In this document: piece by piece, positions 46,201 to 56,722 of the stretch
Numbering within the stretch: position 1 is the stretch's first letter
How the letters are laid out: each line of letters starts with the position of its first letter
Assembly (NCBI RefSeq): GCF_000226095.1
Contig: NC_016472.1
Span: forward strand, 3,038,001-3,102,000
Direction of reading: 5' to 3'
Length of the DNA: 64,000 nucleotides
Origin: Thermothelomyces thermophilus ATCC 42464
Taxonomy: Eukaryota > Ascomycota > Sordariomycetes > Sordariales > Chaetomiaceae
Position numbers and translations under genes: made by a program
Notes under the pieces: model-generated
What the model saw: the letters and a program-made list of their open reading frames with translations, nothing else
Databases searched by the model: none
Told to the model about the DNA's origin: nothing

Positions 46201-49109
46201 GGGGGTAGGGGGGCGCTATCGGCGATCTTGCTCAGCCTTGGAATATCGCGCCGCCGCAGCCCTGCCAGGCAAGGTGACGGCTTGCCAGATTGGGACCGCA
46301 TGAAAAGCTGAGGGATTCGGCAACCCCTCACCAGGCAACCGTAATGCTATTTCCAGCCTCAACTTTCGCGTGGAGAAGAATCCATTGAGGCGAGTTCTGT
46401 CTCAGGATCTCTTGGAGGAATCAAAGGTGTACGCTTGTTTACGAAGTTAAGCTCAACGTTACTTTTATCCAGGTCTTGATGGCCGCGGGCAAATTCTCCG
46501 ATGCGGATGACATGGAACAGTCCTCCAGGTCCAATGACGGAAACGGACAACTACCGTATGCAAGTTCTTCGCTATTTTGCCGGACGGCGAACGATCTAAC
46601 ACGTTATCTGCGTACCTTAAGTACTTGTAAGTCGGTAGTGCGCGAGAGCAAGAAAGGCTCGCAGCAAATCAGAACCAGCCAATCGGTCCTTCGAGTTCCA
46701 CCCGGACCCAGCCAAGGAGCGGAACAGACAGGGGCCCCGGTCGATCGATTCAACCGTTGCTGGGAGCCCAACTTGCGCGCCAGTTTGGCCAGGCCTTTCC
46801 TGACGCCATTGCTTCCAGACCTTGTGACGTGAGTTGCTCGGATTGTTGTATGGAGTAGTGATGACGCAATAGACTCGACAGGAACCTCCATGAAAAGCCG
46901 CGGTCCAACTCCGCAGATCGTGAAAGGGAATACGGAAACCAGCTTCACGAGAGAGTACAGTATCTGCTCTGCACAATGCACTGCACCACCATGGAAACGC
47001 TTTGAGCGGACAGGGGAGGCTTCTGAAGCAGTTCCGCCGCGGGTTGATGAGCCCGGCTCCTTGCAAGTGTCTGTGCTGCCCGACATTGAACGGCAGTGTT
47101 GGCTCGCAAAGTTTCAGTCGCCCAAGGGATTATATTACCTACTGCTAGCGTACTGTGTAGATAGATATCTTCTTACCTTCCAGTCTACAAAGCAACTACG
47201 TACCGCGTTCAAGCAGTTGCTTTGGGTTGGTCAACTTTCTCTCAGCCGCCTTCAAAGCAGATGCGAGTGCCGTACCTGAAGTGAACTGGACAGACGCAGC
47301 AAAAACCTGATCTGGTGAGCTCTGCTGATGTCATCTTTAAGACCGCCCGGAGACCGCATTTCGGTGCCGAGCCGTCCTGAAACAGGCACTTGAGAGAGGC
47401 GCTGCTGACATGGTAGGGGGGCTGCGGAATACAGACTGTTCGGCGTACGGAGAGGTCCAACCGCCCGATCAGCCCTTTCCCCCATGTTTCCAGTATGTGC
47501 GGTCCGCAAAGCAGCCACTCTGCACGGGCTGGCCTGAATGAGCGGCCGGTTTGAAGCTCGACGTGGGACGACTGATGATCAAATAGATTGGGGACGAAGC
47601 GTCGGGCAGGAAGCAAGAATTCGGATAGGCAGTGTAGACAACGGTTTGGCAGCCGGATCGAATGACTCGTGGAGACAAGCTCCAGGCACTAACTCTTGCT
47701 TGTCTTGTTTGGCTGCTCCTCTGTTTCTTGCTTTTCCCGGCATCTACTTCGCTCATCTACTACGACCGCGCCAAGAGGGAACGCCATGACGCTGGCTGCG
47801 CCAGACAACGAGCCCAGGGTGTTCGTCGCAGCTGCGGCCACGAGGCGCGAGTGCATGCTTACGGCAAAACCTTGAGTGTAAGCCCCAACAGTTAGTTTCT
47901 GGCGACAATGCTTCTTACCATGTATGAAAGCATGGAGTACTGTACAGTACATCTGCGGCGGTTCCCCGTGTTGGAGGGTACTTCTCCTTGCCGTGTCTTC
48001 CACAGAGGGAATGGTGTAACTCCGATTTGTGCCGCGCAGGGCACATGTCACACCCAAAGCGCCGTGCCGTAAGAGCTGTCTGCAGGGAAGGAGCTCCCGC
48101 TCCATAAGCTCCCAGAGCTCCACGACAGGGGTCCCGCTGCTGCAGGGCCATGTCGCCAGGTACTGTAGGTACCTTGCGCAGTAACCGCAACAACCAGCGT
48201 AACCCGGCGAATCGCCCCTGACAACACGCGAGAAAACCAACTGCTTGATCGGGCTTCCCTGTCGATGCTGTGCACCGACGCCGGGAAGAGTAAAATCCTT
48301 TTCTTAAGAGCTTCCCTCCCGGTAATTGTGAGCCTCGGTTCCTCAACTGCAAGTCCGTCAAGCAGCAACTTTTGATTCGGTAAGCAGCCTGGCCGTGTGC
48401 CGTGCATTCGGCGCCGATATCACCTGCAGACCTGGGGCCAGCTGGAAATTCGAAGACTTGCTGCAGGAAGCTGCCCGGTTTTGCTGATTTCCAGGTGAAG
48501 CGCCCGCCCTGCACTTCACCCAGAAACTTTCAATCGACGTGCACCCGTCCGTCCGAGGACGGACTACCACTTTCCAAACTTCTGCTTCTTTATTCCAATC
48601 CCTTTCTTTCTCTGTCTGCCGTCTGAGGAATTCGTGCAGCAAACAGTCTCCCTTCGAATCCCCCGGCAAACCCTCTGCATTCGTACCCCTACGAAACCTC
48701 CAGCCTGCGCTGAAAAGCGGGACCCCCGCTATAACTCGCAAGCTTCCACCCTCCCTGGTTCTGCCAGCCCCGGATCCGCAGACCGCCCGCGTTGCACCGG
48801 ACGACGAGAGAAAACTGAAGTTCGGATCCAGCAACTTCGACACTTTTGCTCCCGAACACCTCTCAACTGGTGCAACCGAGGTGGTCGTCGCCGATTGAAG
48901 TCGACTGCATCTCTGGGATTACAGTGCTGCTGCATCCAGTGCAGTGCTTCCCCAAATCGACCAACATCTCCAACTTATGTTGTTGCATGGCATCTTCCTC
49001 CAGCCTTCGCTACTCCGGATCCTCTTGACCTCAACTACTACGACATAGGTTGTCCAAGAGACAGGAACACACAGCCGCATCCGTGCATGCACCCTTATCC
49101 TGTACCATC
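43230..49109. other. 5.9-kb non-coding interval upstream of POL5 and CDC25
   Basis: The largest gap in the window. Neither strand offers an ATG-led frame with recognisable content or a plausible spliced model. Open frames around 45336-46303 and 46604-47616 overlap each other on opposite strands. The left end must hold the POL5 promoter, and the right end (about 48300-49109, pyrimidine-rich) the CDC25 promoter and a long leader with several upstream ATGs. A perfect 18-bp palindrome is at 44892-44909. Long non-coding RNA genes cannot be excluded. Confidence 0.5.
44892..44909. repeat. 18-bp perfect palindrome with TACGGATTA half-sites
   Basis: The sequence GTACGGATT is followed immediately by its exact reverse complement AATCCGTAC. 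Shorter inverted sequence (TAGTGTAC and GTACACTA) lies just outside. Each arm is a copy of the intergenic motif TACGGA(G/T)TA. It could be a dimeric transcription-factor site. Confidence 0.8.
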
Positions 49110-50955
49110 ATGGAGACGTCCTCGCCGCTGGCTGCAATGCGGCCGGCGCCGCCCTCCTCCTTCGGGCAGTCCAACATGTTCGGTCCGCACTTAGTGCCCA
49201 GCCCGCTCGGCAGGAACCAGTTTACTTTCCAGCTCCCGAAACAGGAATACTTTAATAATGGGAAAGGTGTTCCGGGCTCCTCTCCAGGGACATCTCTGGC
49301 GGCTGATTTGTCACAAAACTTCAACCTCAACGATGCCAGGTTGGTGCCTTTCCCTCCTGCCCAAGATATCTGTTCGCACTATGGCTTACACGGTCGCCAA
49401 TGCCACGCAGCAGCCCCATGTTCCCGACCCCGCGCCGTGCCCTGTTCACGACGGCCGCCATGATGGACGCACTCGAGAGCCGTGGTAAGCTGGGGGAACA
49501 GAATGAGAACACACAGACGGGCTGTGGGACTGACAAGTCGGGCGTGCAGGCTATGTGACTACGCCGCCACTCCCGGCTTCGTCTCCCGGCTGCGCGGATA
49601 TGATGGACATGTCCCCGCTGCCTCACAAGACTCCATTTGTGGCACATGATGACCTTCCTTCGCCGACCCCGGGCTCCGACGATGTGATGATGGAAACACC
49701 CGGCTCGCTGCAGCCTTCGAAGCCTATCGTGGCCGAGTAAGCCTTCCCACGTTCGAAACGATGGCCCGAGGTCCGTACCTATTAACACGTATCCTACAGA
49801 CGGAGAAGGATCGGTCTCAGGCGGTCATCTCTCACTCGATCCAAAGGGTACACCGCGATCGGCACGGTTGGCCGCACACAAGGCGAAGGTCAGCCCGCAC
49901 CGTTCCGGTTCGAGGCCGGGGGTGATGGGCATTTCGATTCTTCCCCCTCTTCATCCCCGTCATCGAGCGAGTGCTTCGAGGATTCTCCACCACAAGACCG
50001 GCGCCCCAAGAGCGCCAACAGCCCTTGTGCTTCCATGGCCGCCACCCGCCCCAAAGCGCACTTTAACAGCCTCAACAGTATGAACGGCGTTCGGAATGGG
50101 TCACCCATTACCGGCCACGGACGCAGATCGGCGAATCCGTTCCTACGTCCGCGCAAGCAGCAGTATCGACGCTCATTGAGCATGTTCGAAAACGCCGAGG
50201 ATGTGGTTGGGTCAAAAAAGGAGGGTCCGGCGTTGGCTTCCACGGCACTGCAGTCGGTCATGGACTTGGAGGAACAGAACGAACTGGTCCTCCCGCACTT
50301 TTTTCCCGAGGACGAGTGTGACAACATCCCGCGCATCACGCGCGAGACCATGATTGACGTGCTCGACGGGAAATATAGCGACAAGTTCGACCACAAGATG
50401 ATCATCGACTGCCGGTTCGAGTACGAGTACGAAGGGGGCCACATCGATGGCGCCATCAACTACAACGACAAGGAGTTGCTGGCCAGCCAGTTGGTCGATA
50501 ACCCCATGGAAGGCCGTACTCTCCTGATCTTCCACTGCGAATACTCGGCACACCGCGCTCCGATCATGGCCCGTCATCTCCGTGCAAGAGACCGGAACGA
50601 GAACGCCGCCCAGTATCCCAAACTGTACTACCCCGAGATCTATATCCTGGATGGCGGCTACAGCGCCTTCTTTGCCGAGCACCGGGACCGTTGCTACCCT
50701 CAGGCCTACGTCGAGATGAATGCTGCCGAGCACGTTAATACCTGCGAGCGGGAGATGAATCGCCTGCGTCAGAACCGCAGGGGCCTGGGACGTGCGCAAA
50801 CCTACGCTTTCGGCCAACAAGATCCAGGATTGCAGGATTCTCCCACTGCTCCCGGTCGTGCCAACCCTCGCGATCGTGACATATCCAGGATGTTGGGTGG
50901 CTCCCCAACCCTCGCTGTCGAGCGAGGACCTGCCAGGAGAATGGCGTCCTATTAA
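49110..50955 (+). CDS. CDC25: M-phase inducer phosphatase Cdc25
   Basis: Dual-specificity phosphatase that removes inhibitory phosphates from Cdk1 at mitotic entry. Four coding exons (49110-49339, 49411-49484, 49550-49736, 49800-50955) join in phase to 548 aa; the introns are 71, 65 and 63 nt. The N-terminal regulatory half is Ser/Pro-rich with proline-directed sites (SSPMFPTPRRALFTTAA; SPTPGSDDVMMETPG) and RSLSMFENAED, a likely 14-3-3/checkpoint kinase-type site. The C-terminal rhodanese-like catalytic domain runs from about residue 320 (LPHFFPEDECDNIPRITRET, then DCRFEYEYEGGHIDGAIN). Its active site HCEYSAHRAP has Cys410 and Arg416 in the CX5R arrangement. The end (SRMLGG and PARRMASY) is basic. 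The start codon was chosen as the only ATG giving METSSPLAAMRP in frame. It corresponds to Aspergillus nimT. Confidence 0.94.
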
Positions 50956-53623
50956 CAGCTTCGTCGTCGAGCACCTCCCCCCGCCCACCTTTTGCTTCGA
51001 CGCAGGGGGGGAGGGGGTACCTTATGGATCGGCAACCGGCAATCTTGTCTGCTGGCGGCACCCTGTGAACACAACTCTACCATCCTACCACAGCTGATCA
51101 TTTCCTTTGTCATTGTTCAACTTCTCTTTCATGCCTTTGGCTCAACCCCACTGGGACTCCCGGCCGGTTTGTCGGCGGAAGGAGTGATCATCTAACAATC
51201 GCCGGCAACCCAGAGACCCAGAGAGCATTCCTTTTTTTTTCCTTTCTGCGGCATTAGACCTTGTTGGCATAGCGTGGCATTTATCCGGGCATCATCAGGC
51301 CCTGGATCCGGCATCCTCGGGCTCGGCAGCCTGGTTTCTTTCATCATCCGGCATTGTCATTGCGTCGGCATCATTCACCATTGCATCGCATCTTCTTTGA
51401 GTATGCGGCAGATGTCTTCACAACCCATGGGGGCCCGAGATATAGGCAACTCGGCTGCCCGGTGTCATGCCATTTACCGGTCCCGCCGCGGCACGAGACT
51501 GGCTAGTATTTTTTAATACCCCCCAGCGATCACGCTGATGACCGCTCCTGGACTCCTTTTTTTCTCCGCCGCAAAGTCCCCTCGAGAGCCGTCGACGATC
51601 GCAGCCACCTGCCCAGACGTGGCCTTTTCTCATCATCTCATATCATTGTACGAACACATCACCAGATCACATCTTCCAGCTCGGTCCGACATACACTGAG
51701 CCCAACACGAATTTCCTTTGTTCGAGTTATCACGACCTCATTTCCCCGGAACATAAAAATCGAGACGTGGTGGACCAGAATGCGCAGTTCACGATTGCAC
51801 TCGTGTGGTGGTTTGCATGGTTTTACCGCAGAGAAAAAGGGGGGGAAGCGAGAACTAAATTACCAGTTGTGCGTGGGAACAGCGCATGGAAGATTTTTGT
51901 GTCGCAGGGAAGATAACAGGGTTCGGTGGTTCGCTCTTCCACCCGAAACACTCAACGGGGATGGGGGAGAGATGGATGGCAGTGGAGAGGAAGGAGAGAA
52001 GGGGAAGGGCTTCTATGGCGTTGGGACGGATTGGGCGCCCCCGTTCTGAAGGGCGCTGCCCACGACATAAGGACTTATGCTTCCCAACATCTTCACCCAT
52101 CTGTCTGCCCTGTTCAACCCCGCTTCCTATCAAGGTTGCGGGGGTCTGAGGGAGGTCTTTCATGTTTTTGCTCTTTCCCTTGAGCAGCATTTTTCTGGCA
52201 GTTTGGTTCTACGGCCCTTCTTTGTATCCTCTACATGGGAAAGTTTTGGCTGGAAAAAGCCAGTAACACTCTGTAGCTTACCGTCACTTCGAGTAGCGAG
52301 ACACAAAACTGAATCAAAAAAGGAAGAAAAAAAATCCAAAACTACTTCATTTATTTACTGCTTTTATGGCATGTTGATGGCGTTGACACTCCCTGTCGGA
52401 GCTCTTTTACAACACCGAGCCCAATTGTTTGCTCCTTTACCCCCTTCTCCTGCATGGCAGTTGTGGCTCATCTCTCGGACCTTATCCGTAGAGCAGCGGG
52501 AAAATGGTAGCATTGGAGTCGGATGTTTTGCAGATTTTTCTCCCCAACCCTGCCCCCTACTTGGACTTACTTGGGCATAGTAATTTATAGGTGCCGATAA
52601 GACGTGGGTCCGTTCATGCTGGCTAGACGGTCATTTTGTCTTGTGTGGAATAGCTTAGCCTCATGGGCAAGAGAGAAACAGCGGTATATGGAGGTGCTGG
52701 TTTTGGAATGTTTGAGAAGAGGAAGGATTAGGTAACAGAATGAGCGCGACTCTCCAGGACTGGCATAAAAAATAAAAGAACAGTTTGTGCGCATGCGTGT
52801 CTGGGCGTGAGTCGGGGGGGGGTTAGGGAATATTTCAGGGAAATCGGAAAAAGAAGGCTTATTCCGTACACTTGGAGTATAGCTACACTAGGAATGATTT
52901 AGCTTTGCATCTGATGCTTTGGATTTGGGGATGGGAGTTTATTGTGGGCCTCGACTTACACGCAGCTAAAACCCCGATGGATTCGGAGCTCGGCCCGGAG
53001 AAGTGGGGCAGATTGGCCCGCTGTAACCGCGGAAGTGACCCACTCCGCCCCGGCGCCATGGCCCGACATGGCCGAAAGCCCGCGTCGAACCGCTTCCCTT
53101 TGAGAACAACAGGGAATGACCTTGGCATCAACTAGAGACAAATGAGGCCATACTTAAGAAATCATTCCGGCTTTCAGTTAACCCAAGGCCAAATGTCCAC
53201 GCGATTACAGCCATTATTATTGCAGTAGCGTAGTGGCATATGCAATACTCCGTATATACGGATTACACACAGATAGCATGTACAAAGCGGGGTGGGGGCG
53301 ATAAGATAAGCAATAGTACGCTCAGCGTCCTGCATCATTGCGTCGCGCTCTCGTTCATTTCCAGATTTGAGCCAACTTTGGAGAATGAGTTCAACCTCAA
53401 ACACGACGCCACATCGACTCATTAAAAACGTGTTCCCTTTCTCAAGAGCTTCAACTCATATCGTCTGATATTTTATATAGGAACCCAATCCACCCTTGAA
53501 ATCCGGCCCACCCAATGCCTGCGCGGGATGAGGTCAACCTCACTCTCTGCCTCCAAGACAATTTCAATTTCCTCTCTCATCCCTCGGTAGCCGGGCATCG
53601 TTATTAAGTCTTTTGCACACACT
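50956..53623. other. intergenic region between CDC25 and DRN1
   Basis: 2.67 kb with no recognisable gene on either strand. Frames at 51780-52049 and 52077-52580 (+) look random. The motif pair TACTCCGTA (53246-53254) and TACGGATTA (53257-53265) lies about 360 nt upstream of the DRN1 start, forming a near-palindrome. Confidence 0.5.
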
Positions 53624-55345
53624 ATGGCTGCCAAGATGTCAGTTAAACGCACCATGACCTTCAGCGACATAACAGACACTGACCAGATCAGCTTCGTATT
53701 CGGCAGCGTCGACGGCCAACTTCGGTCAGCATTCGGGAAGCTCGCAACATTGCACGCCAAAAACCTATTTAGCTTCGCGATAGTGACAGGAAACCTATTT
53801 GGTGCGGAGCAAGATGACGACCAGCTTGCTGACCTACTTGCCGGGCGGATCGAGATTCCGTGTCCGACCTATTTTACAGTCGGCACCGTTCCCTTGCCTG
53901 CGTCCGTCATCGAGCGAATCGAGAAAGATGAAGACATTGCCCCCAACCTTTACTATCTTGGCAAGCGCAGCGTTACCAAGACTTCCGAGGGGGTCCGCAT
54001 CGTGACCCTGGGCGGCATGCTTGACCTCAACATCGTGGCCGGGGTTTCCAAGGAGCAACATGATCCAATCCACACCGAAGGAGACGCCAAGGCGCTCCGA
54101 GGAGCTAACGACGCCGACATACTCCTCACAACCATGTGGCCCGCCGAGGTCTGGAAGAACAGCTCCAAGGCGAAGGAACTGCAGATCGGCCCGGACACGG
54201 CGCCTTCCAGCCAGACAATCGCCGAACTTTGCGACGCCCTGAAACCCAGATATCACTTTTCCATGTCGCCTGGTAATTTCGCCTTTGAGCGCGAGCCCTT
54301 CTTTCCCGACGCCGCCCCCGAAGACAAGGACAAGGGCATCGCCCTTACACGCTTCATCTCCCTGGCGCCCTGGGCAAACACGGCGAAGGCCAAGTCCATG
54401 TACGCCTTCGCGCTCAACCGAGAAACCGTCATCACGCCGCCGGTTGGGAGCACCCTCACGCCCTTTTACAAGCAGGCGCCCAAGAAACGCACGGCCGACC
54501 AAGCCGGGTTCAGCCGCTTTTCCGACGGCCACCAGGACCACGACCAGCGGCGACGCAGGCACCACCACCACCACCGCCACGAGCGCTCGCCTCCGCCCGG
54601 ACCGGACCGCTGCTTCTTCTGCCTGTCCAACCCCAACCTGCCCACCCACATGGTCTGCAGCGTCGGCGAGGACACGTATCTTGCTACCGCCAAGGGTCCG
54701 CTCCCCGCCGCCGACACCTTCCGGGAGCAGGGCATCGGGTTCCCGGGCCACCTCATCATCACGCCGCTCACGCACGCGCCCTCGCTCAGCGCCGCGGCCA
54801 TGGGCGACGAGCAGGAGGCCAAGAGGACCTTTGCCGAGATGGCGCGGTTCCGCGACGCGCTGCAGAACATGGTGGCGGACGCGTCGGGGCGCAAGCTGGG
54901 CGCCGTCACGTGGGAGATCAACCGGGCGCGCAACATCCACGTGCATTGGCAGTTCCTTCCCGTCCCCGCCGAGATGGTCAGCAAGGGCTTGGTCGAGGCC
55001 GGGTTCAGGGTGCTGGCCGAGGACATGAAGCTGGGTAAGTTCACCGTCAAGGACTTCGGCACCGCCGACGAGGTGCCCGGGGATTATTTCAGGGTCTGGA
55101 TCTGGGCCCAGGAGGACGGCGAAGACGGCAGCAGCGCTAAGGTGGTGGGCAGCAGCCTGTTGCTACCCTTCGACGAGGGCGTCCGGTTTGACCTGCAGTA
55201 CCCGCGCAAGGTCATGGCCAAGCTGCTGGGCCTCGAGGATCGGACGGTCTGGCAGGATGTGGTGCAGTCGGAGCAGGCGGAGACCGCGGACGTGGCAGCA
55301 TTCAGAAAGGCATTCAAGAAGTGGGACTTTACCCTGGACACCTAA
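53624..55345 (+). CDS. DRN1: CwfJ-family protein Drn1 (CWF19L1-like)
   Basis: Single exon, 573 aa. The N-terminal 300 residues form the metallophosphoesterase-like Cwf19L1/Drn1 domain (VFGSVDGQLRSAFGKLATLH, FAIVTGNLFGAE, PTYFTVG and YYLGKRSV), which in yeast Drn1 helps the debranching enzyme Dbr1 turn over intron lariats. A basic/His-rich linker (RRRRHHHHHRHERSPPP) follows. Then comes the CwfJ C-terminal domain 1: CFFCLSNPNLPTHMV (about residue 329), GHLIITPLTHAPSLS, and the HIT-like NIHVHWQFLPVP (about 437-448). CwfJ domain 2 follows (PGDYFRVWIW, FDLQYPRKVMAKLLGLEDR and TVWQDV, ending in FKKWDFTLDT). All expected blocks are present in order. It converges with the Rpb12-like gene. Confidence 0.93.
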   Translation: MAAKMSVKRTMTFSDITDTDQISFVFGSVDGQLRSAFGKLATLHAKNLFSFAIVTGNLFGAEQDDDQLADLLAGRIEIPCPTYFTVGTVPLPASVIERIEKDEDIAPNLYYLGKRSVTKTSEGVRIVTLGGMLDLNIVAGVSKEQHDPIHTEGDAKALRGANDADILLTTMWPAEVWKNSSKAKELQIGPDTAPSSQTIAELCDALKPRYHFSMSPGNFAFEREPFFPDAAPEDKDKGIALTRFISLAPWANTAKAKSMYAFALNRETVITPPVGSTLTPFYKQAPKKRTADQAGFSRFSDGHQDHDQRRRRHHHHHRHERSPPPGPDRCFFCLSNPNLPTHMVCSVGEDTYLATAKGPLPAADTFREQGIGFPGHLIITPLTHAPSLSAAAMGDEQEAKRTFAEMARFRDALQNMVADASGRKLGAVTWEINRARNIHVHWQFLPVPAEMVSKGLVEAGFRVLAEDMKLGKFTVKDFGTADEVPGDYFRVWIWAQEDGEDGSSAKVVGSSLLLPFDEGVRFDLQYPRKVMAKLLGLEDRTVWQDVVQSEQAETADVAAFRKAFKKWDFTLDT

Positions 55346-55672
55346 GTAAAACAGGTGCGCTCGATCAGCCGCGCAGGCTTTTTTACATACAGGCACACGC
55401 TGAAGTTGACCGGCGTGGAGAGTTCACGGCAGATGGCGTAACGGAAAACGGAGATTAAAAAGCATCGCGAGAACATTGCAAGGTGCCTCTAATTACAGGG
55501 GGTAGCATGGTTTTCCCGCATGATTGGCCCCGAAATGACCGTCGGAGCTCAAAGACATCCTCGCAACCCTCCTAGAAAGCCTGGCTTATCCTTTCCTTGA
55601 CCACGTGTGTGAAGAAGATTCATAACCTCTAATTGCGATCCGCCCGGCCGGATCGCATCTGCGAGACATTCA
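55346..55672. other. convergent spacer
   Basis: 327 nt containing the two 3' untranslated regions of DRN1 and the Rpb12-like gene. No gene or repeat seen. Confidence 0.6.
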
Positions 55673-56194
55673 TTAGTTCGTCGAGTACTGAAGAACCCTG
55701 TGTGAAGTTGAATCAGCGTCCGCTCCCCCAAACAAAAAATAAAGCCTCGGGCCAGGACGTGAATAATACTTCTTGACTCGCGGCTTGAACATGGTCATCC
55801 CGCCGCAGTTGAGGCACCGCAACATGTCGTTTGACTTGAACCCCGAGAGCAGGTTGCAAGACCCGCAGATGTAGTAGACTTTCTCGTCGGGCGTGGCGTA
55901 GGCTGCGCGGCCGGGGTTCACACGCGGCCGGAACGGGAGGCCCTGGGGCTGGCTGAGGCTGGCGGCCGCTTGGGAGGGGCTGACGATGTTTGTGCGCCTG
56001 GTTTTGGACTGGTAGAGGATGCGGGTGTCGTCGTCTTCTTCTTCTTCTTCTTCATCGTTTGCACCGTTGACGGGAACGGTGCTGCCCTCCTGCTGAGAGA
56101 AACTGGGGGTCCGGCTGCCGCCGTGGTTGCTGGCGGCTTGCTGCTGTTGGGCCGACTGGCGAACCGGGGGCACGTATGCCTCGCGGAAGGACAT
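55673..56194 (-). CDS. Rpb12-like zinc-binding protein (RNA polymerase ABC10-alpha type)
   Basis: Exons 55770-56194 and 55673-55697 with a 72-nt intron (donor GTATTA, branch CTGAT, acceptor ACAG) give 149 aa. The C-terminal 45 residues fit the Rpb12/RPABC4 zinc ribbon: VYYICGSCN, then SNDMLRCLNCGGMTMFKPR with two CxxC pairs, and after the splice VKKVLQYSTN in place of the usual TKRMVQFEAR. Rpb12 is shared by RNA polymerases I, II and III. The zinc ribbon is more divergent than expected of an essential core subunit, and a disordered N-terminal extension of about 100 residues (Gln/Ser-rich, then poly-Asp/Glu) is long for the family (about 70 aa). It may be the true subunit or a diverged paralogue. 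The intron is a multiple of three and open, so unspliced transcripts also encode protein. The start lies 528 nt from divergent UTP20. Confidence 0.62.
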   Translation of the reverse strand: MSFREAYVPPVRQSAQQQQAASNHGGSRTPSFSQQEGSTVPVNGANDEEEEEEDDDTRILYQSKTRRTNIVSPSQAAASLSQPQGLPFRPRVNPGRAAYATPDEKVYYICGSCNLLSGFKSNDMLRCLNCGGMTMFKPRVKKYYSRPGPRLYFLFGGADADSTSHRVLQYSTN

Positions 56195-56722
56195 GATGGG
56201 CAGAAGAACTCTAGATTATCTGGGCTGTGTGTTTTACGAAGGCGCAGTTGGTGATCGACTGGCTGGATTCATCGATGTGGGTGTAAGTGCGAAGGTGTCG
56301 TGTGCTTGTTTGGGTGACTGGAAAGGCGCATTTTGAATTCTATGGTATGTGTTGTTTCCTGACACGATACTATTGCTGCCTGTTTGTAGTTCATTGTTTC
56401 TGTGGGAAGGTGCCGGGCTTTTATCTCAATATCTCAAATAAATGTTGGTCTGCTCTTGCCATTGTCATTTTTGTTGCTTCAATCATAAAGTATTGCGTGG
56501 TGACGCACTTACCTAAATTGGTTATTCATCGATGCAAATATGCAACTAGCGGTTCCTTGGCAACTGCATCCGCCCCTCCCTTATCAAACTTATCTTGGCT
56601 CGGCTGCCACTCCCCCGGCCAAAAATTTCCAGCGGCTCGAGTGCGAGTTCTCGGCCTCGCGCACCCATCGCCGTCGCAGGGGAAATACGCAACACAAAAA
56701 CGGCACCTGGGACGCCGCCACT
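56195..56722. promoter_or_regulatory. bidirectional promoter region RPB12-like / UTP20
   Basis: 528 nt between divergent starts. Near the UTP20 side the sequence CCAAAAATTTCC (about 56617-56628) resembles the A-rich ribosomal RNA processing element of fungal ribosome-biogenesis promoters; this is suggestive only. No TATA box was identified. Confidence 0.45.

Noticed and set aside
45336-46303. Overlapping open frames on both strands in the large gap
   Set aside because: They overlap on opposite strands, lack recognisable motifs, and no splicing model improves them.
53834-54946. 370-codon minus-strand frame
   Set aside because: Antisense to DRN1, whose domain content is unambiguous.
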